64,000 nt of DNA from an uncultured Sphingomonadaceae bacterium (GTDB lineage Bacteria; Pseudomonadota; Alphaproteobacteria; Sphingomonadales; Sphingomonadaceae), in the NCBI GenBank assembly GCA_947493325.1, contig CANLQI010000001.1:1-64000 (forward strand). The letters run 5' to 3'. The notes under the pieces are model-generated. The model was given only the letters and a program-made list of their open reading frames with translations. It was not told the DNA's origin and did no database searches. Positions within the stretch are counted from its first letter, which is position 1. Every line of letters begins with the position of its first letter. The position numbers were made by a program, and so were the translations under genes. Positions 27,181 through 36,533 of the stretch are shown in pieces.

Positions 27181-28073
27181 GGATAGCTTATCGTCTTGGG
27201 GCGACCTTCGGGCAAGGGAATATGTTCGTCTTCATCGCCCGGGACCGTATCGAATTTTCCGGCCCTCCAGTCTTCGCGCGCCTGCATGATGCGTTCCTTG
27301 CTGGAGGATACGAAATTCCACCATACATGACGCGGCGAGGTAAAAGCTTCCCCGCCGAGCAGCATGGCGCGTGCGCCTGATGTGCTGGAGAGCGTCATGG
27401 CTGCACCCGGTTGCAGCACATACAGCGTGAATTGTTCCAGCGGTGTACCATCCAGTTCCGCTTCTCCCGATACCAGCATCACAGCGCGTTCATCGGCATG
27501 GGCATCAATCGGGATCATGCCGCCGCGGACCAGCATGATATCGGCATAGATGGTTTCGCTGTGACAGGTGGTGGGCGCGATTTTTCCCCATAGGCTGCCC
27601 ATGATAATACGTGCCTGTGCGCCATTGTCCTCCACAATAGGCAGCACATCAGCACCGACATTCTCAAATGCCGGGTCAATTTCTTCACGGCCATCGGGCA
27701 GTGCCAGCCATGTTTGCATGCCGAACAGTTTCGGTCCCCTGTCCCGCTCTTCCTGAGGGGAGCGTTCAGAATGAACAATGCCGCGTCCTGCGGTCATCAG
27801 GTTGACTTCGCCAGGACGGATGGTCTGGAACGTGCCCAGGCTGTCGCGGTGATCAATAGCGCCTTCAAACAGGTATGTGACAGTGGCCAGGTTGATATGC
27901 GGATGCGGGCGCACGCCCAGGTCGCGGCCGGCATCCAGCTGCGCCGGGCCAAATTCGTCCACGAAAATGAACGGCCCCACCATCGTGCGTTCGCGCGCAG
28001 GCAGCGCGCGGCGTACCTGAAATCCGCCCAGATCGTGGGTGACCGGCGTTATGGTGTCGGTGAAATTGGTCAT
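27177..28073 (-). CDS. Pirin family protein
   Basis: 298 residues, bicupin. The N-terminal metal-binding cupin motif is visible as RPHPHINLATVTYLFEGAI, followed by HRDSLG and the MTAGRGIVHSERSP block, giving the His/His/His/Glu ligands of pirins. Family members act as redox-sensing regulators or quercetin dioxygenases; which applies here is unknown. It overlaps bolA upstream and the hydrolase downstream by 4 bases each. Confidence 0.92.
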   Translation of the reverse strand: MTNFTDTITPVTHDLGGFQVRRALPARERTMVGPFIFVDEFGPAQLDAGRDLGVRPHPHINLATVTYLFEGAIDHRDSLGTFQTIRPGEVNLMTAGRGIVHSERSPQEERDRGPKLFGMQTWLALPDGREEIDPAFENVGADVLPIVEDNGAQARIIMGSLWGKIAPTTCHSETIYADIMLVRGGMIPIDAHADERAVMLVSGEAELDGTPLEQFTLYVLQPGAAMTLSSTSGARAMLLGGEAFTSPRHVWWNFVSSSKERIMQAREDWRAGKFDTVPGDEDEHIPLPEGRPKTISYP

Positions 28074-28342
28074 CCCTGAACCGGCGCCCGTGTTTTGATC
28101 GCCATGGCATGGATGCGTTCATCCATCAGGTCGCCGAGAGCAGCATTGACCATGCGTTGCTGCTGTACACGGCTTTTGCCCGCAAAGGCCGCGCTTTCCA
28201 CCTCGACGCTGAAATGTGATTCCCCGCTGCCGTCATCGCCGGCGTGGCCGCGGTGCTGTGCGCTGTCATTGTTCACTATGAGCCGCATCGGCGAAAGCGC
28301 TTCGGTCAGCCTTTTGATAATTTCCTGTTCCACTTCACCCAT
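28070..28342 (-). CDS. BolA family protein
   Basis: 90 residues from MGEVEQEIIKRLTEALSP. This start has a GGAAG site upstream, whereas the longer open frame crosses into the divergent J-domain gene. The family core is HFSVEVESAAFAGKSRVQQQRMVNAALGDLM followed by the IHAMAIKTRAP tail, with the invariant His near the C-terminus. BolA proteins work with monothiol glutaredoxins in iron-sulphur handling and stress morphology. The position beside a J-domain gene and cobST matches a conserved alphaproteobacterial arrangement. Confidence 0.93.
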   Translation of the reverse strand: MGEVEQEIIKRLTEALSPMRLIVNNDSAQHRGHAGDDGSGESHFSVEVESAAFAGKSRVQQQRMVNAALGDLMDERIHAMAIKTRAPVQG

Positions 28343-28428
28343 GTCCGCTTCCTTTGATTCTGTTCTGTTCGCACTTATATAGTATGTTCGCATCAAAACT
28401 GTAACCATTGCCGGACGCGCGCTGAATT

Positions 28429-29037
28429 TTGACCAAGCAACGCCAGACAAAAAAGAAAAGTCCGCGTTTTCACGGGCGATACGAGGATACGGGCCGCCTG
28501 TGCGATGTGCCCGGATGCGCCGAGGATGGCGAGTTTCGCGCGCCACCTGTCTATGGCGGGGCATCCTATGATGGTCCGGGTGAGTGGCGCTGGTTCTGCC
28601 TTGACCATATTCGCGATTTCAATGCGGGATATGATTTTTTTGCCGGGATGAGCGCGGATGAGATTTACGATGCGCAAAAACCGATGTCCGGATGGGAATC
28701 GGAAAGCCGCGCCTTTGCTAACCGGGGCGATCCCGCACCGCGCTGGGCCAGTTTTACCGATCCGCTCGATGCCATTGGCGCGCGGTTCCGGGAAAATCTG
28801 ACGGCACGGTCACAGGCGGGTTTTGCCCCATCACCGCTGGACAAGACCGACCGGCAGGCGCTGTCGACGCTAGGGCTTGGCGAGGATGCCGACCGCCGCG
28901 CGATCCGCCGTGCCTATAGCGAGCTTGTGCGCCGCTACCATCCCGACCGCAATGGCGGCGACCGGACCCACGAAAAGGCATTGCAAGACGTGATTGCGGC
29001 CTATACCCATCTTAAAAACGCGGCGGCTTTTTCGTGA
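28429..29037 (+). CDS. J-domain (DnaJ-like) protein
   Basis: 202 residues. The C-terminal 65 residues form a J domain: LSTLGLGEDADRRAIRRAYS, then VRRYHPDRNGGD with the HPD tripeptide needed to stimulate DnaK. The N-terminal part is tryptophan-rich with a CDVPGC pair (GEWRWFCLDHIRDFNAGYDFF), typical of the alphaproteobacterial molecular chaperone found next to cobS. The start is odd: an in-frame TGA lies at 28423-28425 and no ATG follows until deep in the protein, so initiation must use TTG at 28429 or ATT just before. It is divergent from bolA. Confidence 0.9.
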   Translation: MTKQRQTKKKSPRFHGRYEDTGRLCDVPGCAEDGEFRAPPVYGGASYDGPGEWRWFCLDHIRDFNAGYDFFAGMSADEIYDAQKPMSGWESESRAFANRGDPAPRWASFTDPLDAIGARFRENLTARSQAGFAPSPLDKTDRQALSTLGLGEDADRRAIRRAYSELVRRYHPDRNGGDRTHEKALQDVIAAYTHLKNAAAFS

Positions 29038-29060
29038 AAGTGCGGCGCACTTAGCAATTA

Positions 29061-29151
29061 CCGTTAGTCCTGAGCTTGCCCAAAGGACGTGGATAAGTCT
29101 GTCACAATGCTTTAACTGATGGACGTATTTCGACAGGCTCAATACTAACGG
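29061..29151. repeat. Palindromic intergenic repeat (CCGTTAGT type)
   Basis: The ends are CCGTTAGT and ACTAACGG, with CCTGAGC/GCTCAAT inside them in approximate inverted arrangement. It sits between the J-domain gene and cobS. It is a different family from the CTCCTGC and CCCCGGC repeats elsewhere. Confidence 0.7.
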
Positions 29152-29180
29152 ATTATAGTTTTTAATTTTTAAGGACCGAC

Positions 29181-30170
29181 ATGACCGATATTCCTAACAC
29201 GACACCCGGCACACAGGGCGATACGATAATGGCGGCGCCCGACAAGGTCGTCGATGCGCGCGAGGAATTCGGCATTGACATGGATTGGGAAATCCCGGCC
29301 TTTTCCGAAGCCGATGAGCGCGTGCCAGACCTTGATCCTTCGTACGTGTTTGACCCTGAAACCACCATGTCGATTCTCGCAGGGTTCGCGCATAATCGCC
29401 GGGTGATGGTGCAGGGCTATCATGGCACCGGTAAATCGACGCACATCGAACAGGTGGCGGCGCGGCTCAACTGGCCGTGTATCCGCATCAACCTTGACGC
29501 GCATATCAGCCGCATCGACCTGGTCGGGCGTGATGCGATCGTCCTGAAGGACGGCAAGCAGGTGACTGAGTTCCGTGAAGGGCTATTGCCATGGGCATTG
29601 CAGACACCGACGGCTTTGGTGTTTGACGAATATGACGCGGGCCGTCCCGATGTGATGTTCGTGATCCAGCGCGTGCTGGAAACCGAGGGCAAGCTGACAT
29701 TGCTCGACCAGAACCGCGTGATCCGTCCCAATCCCTATTTCCGTCTGTTCGCCACCGCAAACACCGTCGGCCTGGGCGATACCAGCGGACTGTATCACGG
29801 CACGCAGCAGATCAACCAGGGGCAGATGGACCGCTGGAATATTGTCTGCACGCTCAATTACCTCCCCGCTGAAACCGAGGCAAAAGTCATATTGGCCAAA
29901 GTAGGTGAGACTGATCCGGATGTTGTCGCCAATATGATCAAGGTGGCAGATCTGTCGCGGCAGGGCTTTATAAACGGCGATATCTCGACCGTGATGAGCC
30001 CACGCACGGTGATCAGCTGGGCCCAGAACGCGGCGATATTCCACAATATCGGCTTCGCCTTCCGCCTCAGCTTCCTCAACAAATGCGACGAGGCTGAACG
30101 GATGCTGGTCGCCGAATATTACCAACGCGTGTTTGGTGAGGATCTGCCGGAAAGTGTTGTGGGGGGTTGA
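29181..30170 (+). CDS. cobS: CobS-type AAA+ ATPase, cobaltochelatase subunit
   Basis: 329 residues, MoxR-like AAA+ protein. It has Walker [10 protein letters not shown] at 79-87, Walker B ALVFDEYD, and the sensor-1 region [10 protein letters not shown]. In aerobic cobalamin synthesis CobS and CobT form the ATP-driven part of the cobalt chelatase with CobN. No cobN is visible in this window, and the cobST pair is kept in many alphaproteobacteria whether or not they make cobalamin, so the role here is not certain. Normally cobT follows directly; here a 500-base insertion intervenes. Confidence 0.94.
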   Translation: MTDIPNTTPGTQGDTIMAAPDKVVDAREEFGIDMDWEIPAFSEADERVPDLDPSYVFDPETTMSILAGFAHNRRVMVQGYHGTGKSTHIEQVAARLNWPCIRINLDAHISRIDLVGRDAIVLKDGKQVTEFREGLLPWALQTPTALVFDEYDAGRPDVMFVIQRVLETEGKLTLLDQNRVIRPNPYFRLFATANTVGLGDTSGLYHGTQQINQGQMDRWNIVCTLNYLPAETEAKVILAKVGETDPDVVANMIKVADLSRQGFINGDISTVMSPRTVISWAQNAAIFHNIGFAFRLSFLNKCDEAERMLVAEYYQRVFGEDLPESVVGG

Positions 30171-30189
30171 CCATATTTGATGACCTCCC

Positions 30190-30668
30190 ATTCCCCTCCC
30201 CCTTGATGGGGGAGGTATGGAGACTTGGTCGCTTTAGCGGCCTAGTCGTAGTGGGTGGGGGTGATGTCTCCGCAACCCTGAACCTATGAAAAAAATCCCG
30301 CCGCCCTCTGCTACCCGGCTGTCTCGCAAGCTTCGTACAAATATGACCGATGCTGAGCGAGCTATGTGGCATTTGCTAAAAGAGGCATTTCCAGATGCAC
30401 GATTTCGTAGGCAGGTTCCCATTCGCCATTATATTGCTGATTTTGCGAGTCATCGTATCAAGCTCATAATTGAAGTCGATGGCGGTCAACACAATGAAGC
30501 CATAGATGCAGAGCGTACAGCGATTTTGGAAACCGAAGGCTATAAACTTATCCGCTTTTGGAACGATGATATATTGAACAACCATGATGGTGTGGGACTG
30601 TTGATAGCGCAGGCGATTGCTGGAACATCACCCCCACCCAACCCTCCCCCATCAAGGGGGAGGGCTTT
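30190..30668. mobile_element. Inverted-repeat-bounded cassette carrying a DUF559 endonuclease-like gene
   Basis: Two exact inverted-repeat pairs bracket the DUF559 gene: a 22-base pair at 30194-30215 and 30643-30664 (each itself a hairpin, CTCCCCC/GGGGGAG), and a 15-base pair at 30253-30267 and 30625-30639 (GGGTGGGGGTGATGT on the left). The left side has about 37 extra bases between its two blocks, the right side three. The cassette sits between cobS and cobT, which are usually adjacent, so it looks inserted. The outer limits are approximate; no target-site duplication was identified. Confidence 0.65.
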
Positions 30669-30699
30669 TGAGCCTTTCGTTGCTGAGAAATCTCGATGA
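30286..30699 (+). CDS. DUF559 (Vsr/PD-(D/E)XK-like) endonuclease-domain protein
   Basis: 137 residues. The core has the very-short-patch-repair-like fold signature: [16 protein letters not shown], then [11 protein letters not shown] and [13 protein letters not shown], with candidate catalytic residues Asp52, Glu63/Asp65 and Gln68-His69. This is a nuclease family by fold; the biological role of stand-alone DUF559 proteins is unclear. The last about 25 codons ([16 protein letters not shown] onwards) are translated from the right inverted repeat, so the protein tail is made of repeat DNA. Its TGA overlaps the cobT ATG (ATGA), so it is translationally joined to cobT. Confidence 0.88.
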   Translation: MKKIPPPSATRLSRKLRTNMTDAERAMWHLLKEAFPDARFRRQVPIRHYIADFASHRIKLIIEVDGGQHNEAIDAERTAILETEGYKLIRFWNDDILNNHDGVGLLIAQAIAGTSPPPNPPPSRGRAFEPFVAEKSR

Positions 30700-32519
30700 C
30701 TGACCGCACGCCTCTTGATGATCTGAAATCCGTGCTGGGCGGCGCGGCGCGGGCGATTGCGCGGGAGGAAGAGGTGGAGCTTGCCTATACCGCAGAAGCG
30801 CCGTCGGGGCAGGGCAAGAATATCAAGGTGCCGATGCCGGGCCGAAACCTGCCGAAAGACCAGGTGGCCGAGGCGCGCGGCTATGCCGATCTTTATGCGC
30901 TCAAGATGCGGTACCATAATGAGGCCGCACACAATAAAACCGCGCCGCGTGAAGCGGTAGCGCGGGCAGCGTTCGATGCGGTGGAGCAGGCGCGTATAGA
31001 AGCGCTGGGCAGCCGCCAGATGGCGGGCGTAGGTGATAACCTGGATGCTGCGCTCGACATGCGGCTGAAAGCCGATCCGATTTCCCGCGCCACGCAGCGT
31101 GACGAAGTGCCGATTTCGACCGCGCTTGCGCTGATGGTGCGCGAACGGTTGACGGGCAAGCCCGTGCCCGAACGCGCGGCGGCGGGCGTGGAAATGCTGC
31201 GCGGCTGGATTGAAGAAAAGGCGGGGGCGGATCTGGATGCCTTGCCGCTCACACTTGATGACCAGTCGAGCTTTGCCGAGCTGACGCAGCAGCTTCTCGA
31301 ACATCTTGAACTCGTGCAGGGTAATGTCGAGGAAGAGGAAGGTGAGGACGACGAGAGCGACGACGGCGAAGACGAAGAAAATGACGATGGCGAGGAAGGC
31401 GAAGAGGAAGCCACGGGCGACCAGGGTGAAGTAGACGCGCGCGGCGAGGAACAGGAAGGCGAGGGCGAAGACGGCGAGGGTCAGGAAAGCGAGTCCGAAA
31501 TGGACGATGCCAGCGATGGTGACCCTGGCGATATGGGTGAGGACGGCATGATGCCCGTGCGGCCGAACCGGCCCTGGACCGATATTCCCAATGACTTTGA
31601 CTATAAAGCTTGGACCGAAGAATATGACGAAACCATCGAAGCGACCGAGCTGTGCGATGAAGATGAACTGCTCCGCCTGCGCGCCTATCTCGACCAGCAG
31701 CTGACCAGCCTGCAGGGCGCGGTGACGAAACTCGCCAACCGGCTGCAGCGGCGGCTCATGGCGCAGCAGAACCGCAGCTGGGACTTTGACCAGGACGAGG
31801 GCCTGCTTGACGCCGCGCGGCTGTCGCGTGTGGTGGTCAATCCGATGCAGTCGCTCAGCTATAAGGTTGAGCGCGATACCGATTTCCGCGACACGGTCGT
31901 GACGCTGCTGATCGACAATTCAGGCTCGATGCGCGGGCGGCCGATATCGATCGCCGCAATTTCCGCCGATATCATGGCGCGCACGCTCGAACGCTGCGGG
32001 GTCAAGACTGAGATACTCGGCTTTACCACCAAGGCGTGGAAAGGCGGGCAGTGCCGTGAAAGCTGGCTTGCCGAAGGGCGTCCCGCGCTACCGGGGCGGC
32101 TCAATGACCTGCGGCACATCATATACAAAAAAGCCGATGAACCATGGCGGCGGGCGCGCAAAAATCTGGGCCTGATGATGCGCGAGGGTTTGCTCAAGGA
32201 AAATATTGATGGCGAGGCGTTGCTATGGGCGCATAACCGCCTGCTGGCGCGGCCAGAAGAACGCCGCGTTCTAATGGTGATTTCCGATGGCGCGCCGGTC
32301 GATGACAGCACTTTGTCAGTCAATAATGGCGCGTATCTGGAACAGCATCTGCGCAAGGTGATCGAGTGGATCGAAAATAAATCGCCCGTACAGCTGAACG
32401 CGATTGGTATCGGCCATGATGTCACCCGCTATTACCGAAAGGCGGTGACGATCATGGATGCCGAACAGCTTGGCGGCACGATGGTGGAACAGCTCGCCGG
32501 GCTGTTTGACGAGGACTAG
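30696..32519 (+). CDS. cobT: CobT-type cobaltochelatase subunit with VWA domain
   Basis: 607 residues. The N-terminal region is helical, residues about 212-290 are an extremely acidic Glu/Asp/Gly linker, and the C-terminal third is a von Willebrand A domain with the MIDAS motif DNSGSMRG starting at Asp407. CobT partners CobS in the chelatase ATPase complex; the acidic linker and VWA domain are diagnostic of CobT. Its ATG overlaps the stop of the inserted DUF559 gene. It ends 1 base before the nitroreductase gene. Confidence 0.94.
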   Translation: MTDRTPLDDLKSVLGGAARAIAREEEVELAYTAEAPSGQGKNIKVPMPGRNLPKDQVAEARGYADLYALKMRYHNEAAHNKTAPREAVARAAFDAVEQARIEALGSRQMAGVGDNLDAALDMRLKADPISRATQRDEVPISTALALMVRERLTGKPVPERAAAGVEMLRGWIEEKAGADLDALPLTLDDQSSFAELTQQLLEHLELVQGNVEEEEGEDDESDDGEDEENDDGEEGEEEATGDQGEVDARGEEQEGEGEDGEGQESESEMDDASDGDPGDMGEDGMMPVRPNRPWTDIPNDFDYKAWTEEYDETIEATELCDEDELLRLRAYLDQQLTSLQGAVTKLANRLQRRLMAQQNRSWDFDQDEGLLDAARLSRVVVNPMQSLSYKVERDTDFRDTVVTLLIDNSGSMRGRPISIAAISADIMARTLERCGVKTEILGFTTKAWKGGQCRESWLAEGRPALPGRLNDLRHIIYKKADEPWRRARKNLGLMMREGLLKENIDGEALLWAHNRLLARPEERRVLMVISDGAPVDDSTLSVNNGAYLEQHLRKVIEWIENKSPVQLNAIGIGHDVTRYYRKAVTIMDAEQLGGTMVEQLAGLFDED

Positions 32520-32520
32520 G

Positions 32521-33198
32521 ATGAACGTAACCGAATCTGTCAAAACCCGTCGTTCCATACGCGCATTTACGGATCAGCCGGTGGATATGGCAACGCTCAA
32601 AACCATCCTTGAAACCGCGCAGTTTTCGCCATCGGGCGGGAATGTGCAGCCGTGGAGCGCCAGCGTGCTAACCGGTGAACCGCTCAGACAGCTGATTGAC
32701 GTGGTAGCCGCGAAATTGCCTGAGGGACCGGCGGGCCAGTCCCCGGAATATGATATTTATCCCAAAAACCTGCCCGAACCCTATCGCAGCCGCCGTTATG
32801 GAGTGGGAGAGGCACTGTATGAGTCGATAGGCATCCCGCGTGAAGACAAAATGGCCCGGATGATGCAGATGGCCCAGAATTTCCGCGCTTTCGAGGCCCC
32901 TGTGTGCATGTTTGTACATACGCCGCAATTTATGGGCCCGCCGCAATGGTCCGATATCGGTATGTGGCTGCAAACCATCATGTTATTGCTACGCGAAGCA
33001 GGACTCGACAGCTGTGCGCAGGAGGCATGGTCGCTATACGGCGCGGAGGTGCGTGAAGCGGCGGATATACCAGAGGATCATGTGTTTTTTTGCGGCATGG
33101 CAATTGGCTACCGTGACCCGGCGGCGCCGGCCAACGGTTTTTCGGTTCCGCGCGCGCCGGTGCAGGAAAGCATAACATATATGGGCTTTGCAGATTAG
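32521..33198 (+). CDS. Nitroreductase family protein (FMN-dependent)
   Basis: 225 residues from MNVTESVKTRRSIRAF; the open frame extends 21 codons into cobT, which is not credible. FMN-binding signatures are RRSIRAF, QFSPSGGNVQPW, and the C-terminal CGMAIGYRDPAAPAN with the following FSVPRAPV. Family members reduce nitroaromatics, quinones or enones with NAD(P)H; the natural substrate is unknown. It starts 1 base after the cobT stop, so it is cotranscribed. Confidence 0.9.
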   Translation: MNVTESVKTRRSIRAFTDQPVDMATLKTILETAQFSPSGGNVQPWSASVLTGEPLRQLIDVVAAKLPEGPAGQSPEYDIYPKNLPEPYRSRRYGVGEALYESIGIPREDKMARMMQMAQNFRAFEAPVCMFVHTPQFMGPPQWSDIGMWLQTIMLLLREAGLDSCAQEAWSLYGAEVREAADIPEDHVFFCGMAIGYRDPAAPANGFSVPRAPVQESITYMGFAD

Positions 33199-33282
33199 GG
33201 CTGATTTACATTTGCCTGTAACAAAATTTTAACCATATGTGATTTTTCGCACTTTATCGTGGTTTTTGTGTCGATATCATCC

Positions 33283-33311
33283 TATAATAATTTACAACAG
33301 AGTTTAAACTC
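33283..33311 (+). promoter_or_regulatory. Candidate -10 box and palindrome upstream of the CHAT operon
   Basis: A TATAAT lies at 33283-33288 in an AT-rich stretch, but the -35 region (TGGTTT at about 17 bases) is weak. A perfect 12-base palindrome GAGTTTAAACTC follows at 33300-33311. Its GTTTAAAC core recurs at 42028-42035, just before the tpsA-like gene, which makes a shared binding site possible. This is a weak inference. Confidence 0.35.
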
Positions 33312-33374
33312 GGGTCGCAGAAGATAATAAATGCCCGTGCGCCACACAGAGCGGCACGGTGCGGGGGATGATTT

Positions 33375-36300
33375 ATGCGATTGATTAAGGCTTTGCAGGC
33401 TTGGCCTGCGTGCATCGCGACATTTGCCGGTTTATTGATGGTTCCTGCTGCGGCATGGGCGCAGGAAATGCCGCTCAGTCTGCGCGACAGCTTTCCGCTT
33501 GGCAATGACAGCGGTGTGCTTTGTCAGGTGCAGAACAAGGCTGCGGATACTGCCAATGTCTCGCCCTTTGACCGCAGCTGGGCTGTTGTATGCCGCGATA
33601 GCGCGCTGCCGGTAGGATATGTATTTGCGCTGCGCGATGATGCGGGCGATCCGGCGCAGAGGCTTGCTGCGCGGCGCGCGGAGAATGTGGATTGCAATGG
33701 CGCCAGCACAGCCGCTGCGATCACTATTGATGGCGCTAGCGGACAGAGCTGCACATGGCGTGATGGCGGTATCGGCTATAGTGTGGTGCAGGCAAACCGC
33801 GGCAAAGTGACCTATTTTGCCGAAGGATTTTCGGTTTATGACAGCGCACTTGAACTCGCGCTGAAATCGGTCATGGCGGATAAAATTGTCGATGGGCCAA
33901 TTGCGGTGGCAACGACTTCGGTTGACGACAGCGCCGCTTTCGCGCGGATCCAGGCGCTTTCGCTCGATCCCGACCAGGCATTGGGCGAGGGGTATCGCCG
34001 CAATAACAGCGGCGATTATGCCGATGCCGCGCAATTTTTTGAAACATTGCAGCAGCGCGTGGCGAGCCTGGACAGGCCTGTAGAGATTGATCCGGCGGAA
34101 TTTCTGGTCAACCGCGCCTTGCAAAAATCAAATCTGGGCGAATTTGCCGAAGCGAATACATTGTTCAGCGAAGCGCGCGCCATGGGAGCCGCCTCGCCGG
34201 TGCAGGAGCGGTTGCTGCGTAACTTTGAAGCTATCCACCTTATCAATCAGCGGCAGTTCGGGGCCGCCATCGCGCGTCTGAATGCGCCTGTGCCGCCGCT
34301 TTACAGTGGCTCCGAAACACTGCGCGAAACCGGCGAGATTACGAATCCCATATCTATGCGGATCAATGCGTCGGATGAATCATCGGATGCACTTGGTCTG
34401 GCGGACGACCTGAAACTGACCGTAGAAGAACGCATCACCATTATCGATGCGCAGGCCAAGCATTTGCAGGCCACGGCTAACAGGCTGAATGGCAATAACG
34501 CAGGTGCGCGGGCCGCATTGGCGGAATCGCTGCGCGAAGCGGTCGCCGTGCGCGAAGGGCGGGTGGTATCAATCATCCGGCTGCGCGCGCAGATATTGGC
34601 GGAACTGGCACAGATATCCGAAGACGAGGGCAATTACGGAGGCGCGCAGGAATATTACACTGCGGCCATCAACCTGCTCGAAGTGCAATATCCACAGGCG
34701 CGGGCGCTTAATGCTGCCAAGGCGCGCTATGCCGCCTATCTGGTAAGGCGCGGGCGCGATGCGGAGGCGCGGGTGATTTACAAGGACGTGGTGGCAGGAT
34801 CGCTGAACCGCCGCAACCCCACTTCGGGCATGGCGAACCAGATATCGCCCTATTTCAACCTGCTGGTCGAAGGCATGGAGACACAGGACGAATTCGCCAG
34901 TGACTTTCTGGATGCCACGCAGATACTGGTGCGGCCCGGTGTTGCAGAGACGCAATCGATACTGGCGCGTGAGCTGAGCACAGGGGATGACGAGGCGGCC
35001 CGGCTTTTCCGCCAGTCGAACAATCTGACCCGCTCGATTGAGCAGGCGCGTATTCGTTTTGCCGCACTTGGACAGGCGGAACAGACGCCGCGCATTGCGG
35101 CGCAGCGCAGCGAAACAGCAGCGCAGATTGAGCGGCTGGAGGCGCAGCAGCAGCAAACACTCATCAAGCTGGCGGACTATCCGCAGTATAAGGCCGTGTC
35201 GGGGCGCACGCTGTCGCTGGATGAACTGCAGGATATGCTGATGCAGGATGAAGCCTATGTCCGCGTGTCGGTTGTGGGCAATGATGTCTATGTTTTCTTT
35301 GCCAACAAGGCGAAAGCAACCGCTTATCGCTCGCCTATGTCTGCGGCGCAGATGGAAACGCGTGTGGATGTCATCCGCACGACGATTTCCGATTTTGACG
35401 GTTTCCAATATGTGACCAGCCCGTTTGATGTTGAAAATGCGCGGGCGCTGTACCGCGATCTTCTGGGGCCGATTGCGGGCGATCTTGCGTCTGTAAAACA
35501 TCTGGTGTTTGAGCCTGATGGCGCGATGCTCAGCCTGCCGGTAAATCTGCTGATTACCGATGATGCTTCGGTTAATGATTATCTGACGCGTACGGAAAGC
35601 CCCGATGCCGATCCATTTGATTTTACCGGGGTCAACTGGCTGGGCCGCACAACCGATGTGAGCACAGCCGTATCTGCGCGTGCATTTTATGATGCGCGGC
35701 AGGCGCCTTTATCGCGCGCGGCCAATCAGTACCTTGGCTTTGGCCAGAATGCTGCCGTTTTCGATGAGAAAAACCTGAGCGGTATTCGCGGGGCAAATGC
35801 TGCGTCGTCACAGGATACAGCATATGATGCCACCAATTGCGCCTGGCCGCTGGGTGAATGGAACAAGCCAATTTCTGACAAAGAGCTGCGCCGTGCGCAG
35901 GGTATATTGGGCAATTCCACGGCACAGGTGATTACCGGCGCCGATTTTACCGATGATAATATCCTGGCGAAAGACGATATGGCGCAATACCGGATCGTGC
36001 ATTTTGCGACGCACGGCCTTGTTACAGCGCCGCGGCCCGATTGCCCAGCGCGTCCGGCACTCCTCACATCTTTTGGCGGGCAGAATTCGGACGGATTGCT
36101 GACATTCAAAGAGATTTTCGACCTTGATCTGGATGCCGATATGGTCATTCTGTCGGCCTGTGACACGGCGGGGCGCGCCACCGTATCGGCGACGCGTGAT
36201 GCGGGCATCACCACTGGCGGTGGCAGCGCACTGGATGGTCTGGTGCGGTCCTTTATTGGCGCGGGCGGACGTTCGGTACTGGCGAGCCATTGGCCCGCAC

Positions 36301-36530
36301 CCGATGATTTTGATGCAACGACAAAACTGATCAGCGGCATGTTTGAAGCGCAGCAGGGGACCAGCATTGTACAGGCGCTCAATATTGCGCAGCGTCCGTT
36401 GATGGATGACCCGCTGACATCGCATCCCTATTATTGGTCGGGCTTTGCCGTGGTTGGCGATGGGCGCCGTCCGTTTATCAATAGCGCGCAAAGTGCGGCG
36501 GCATCGACTGCGTCGGTTGGCAGTGACTGA
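33375..36530 (+). CDS. Exported TPR/CHAT-domain (caspase-like) protein
   Basis: 1051 residues. It has a signal peptide to about residue 29 (AAAWAQE), a unique N-terminal region with scattered cysteines, then helical tetratricopeptide-like repeats (about 190-520; for example QALGEGYRRNNSGDYADAAQFF and LAQISEDEGNYGGAQEYY), a coiled region, and a C-terminal CHAT domain. The catalytic pair is present: His880 in HFATHGL and Cys929 in ILSACDTAG, followed by GGSALDGLVRSFIGAGGRSVLASHW. CHAT domains are caspase/separase-related proteases or inactive relatives. Export puts this one in the periplasm or at the surface. It is first in a run with the CHASE2 cyclase and the TpsB/TpsA pair, so it may process or monitor the exoprotein (inference). 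Confidence 0.9.
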   Translation: MRLIKALQAWPACIATFAGLLMVPAAAWAQEMPLSLRDSFPLGNDSGVLCQVQNKAADTANVSPFDRSWAVVCRDSALPVGYVFALRDDAGDPAQRLAARRAENVDCNGASTAAAITIDGASGQSCTWRDGGIGYSVVQANRGKVTYFAEGFSVYDSALELALKSVMADKIVDGPIAVATTSVDDSAAFARIQALSLDPDQALGEGYRRNNSGDYADAAQFFETLQQRVASLDRPVEIDPAEFLVNRALQKSNLGEFAEANTLFSEARAMGAASPVQERLLRNFEAIHLINQRQFGAAIARLNAPVPPLYSGSETLRETGEITNPISMRINASDESSDALGLADDLKLTVEERITIIDAQAKHLQATANRLNGNNAGARAALAESLREAVAVREGRVVSIIRLRAQILAELAQISEDEGNYGGAQEYYTAAINLLEVQYPQARALNAAKARYAAYLVRRGRDAEARVIYKDVVAGSLNRRNPTSGMANQISPYFNLLVEGMETQDEFASDFLDATQILVRPGVAETQSILARELSTGDDEAARLFRQSNNLTRSIEQARIRFAALGQAEQTPRIAAQRSETAAQIERLEAQQQQTLIKLADYPQYKAVSGRTLSLDELQDMLMQDEAYVRVSVVGNDVYVFFANKAKATAYRSPMSAAQMETRVDVIRTTISDFDGFQYVTSPFDVENARALYRDLLGPIAGDLASVKHLVFEPDGAMLSLPVNLLITDDASVNDYLTRTESPDADPFDFTGVNWLGRTTDVSTAVSARAFYDARQAPLSRAANQYLGFGQNAAVFDEKNLSGIRGANAASSQDTAYDATNCAWPLGEWNKPISDKELRRAQGILGNSTAQVITGADFTDDNILAKDDMAQYRIVHFATHGLVTAPRPDCPARPALLTSFGGQNSDGLLTFKEIFDLDLDADMVILSACDTAGRATVSATRDAGITTGGGSALDGLVRSFIGAGGRSVLASHWPAPDDFDATTKLISGMFEAQQGTSIVQALNIAQRPLMDDPLTSHPYYWSGFAVVGDGRRPFINSAQSAAASTASVGSD

Positions 36531-36533
36531 TAG

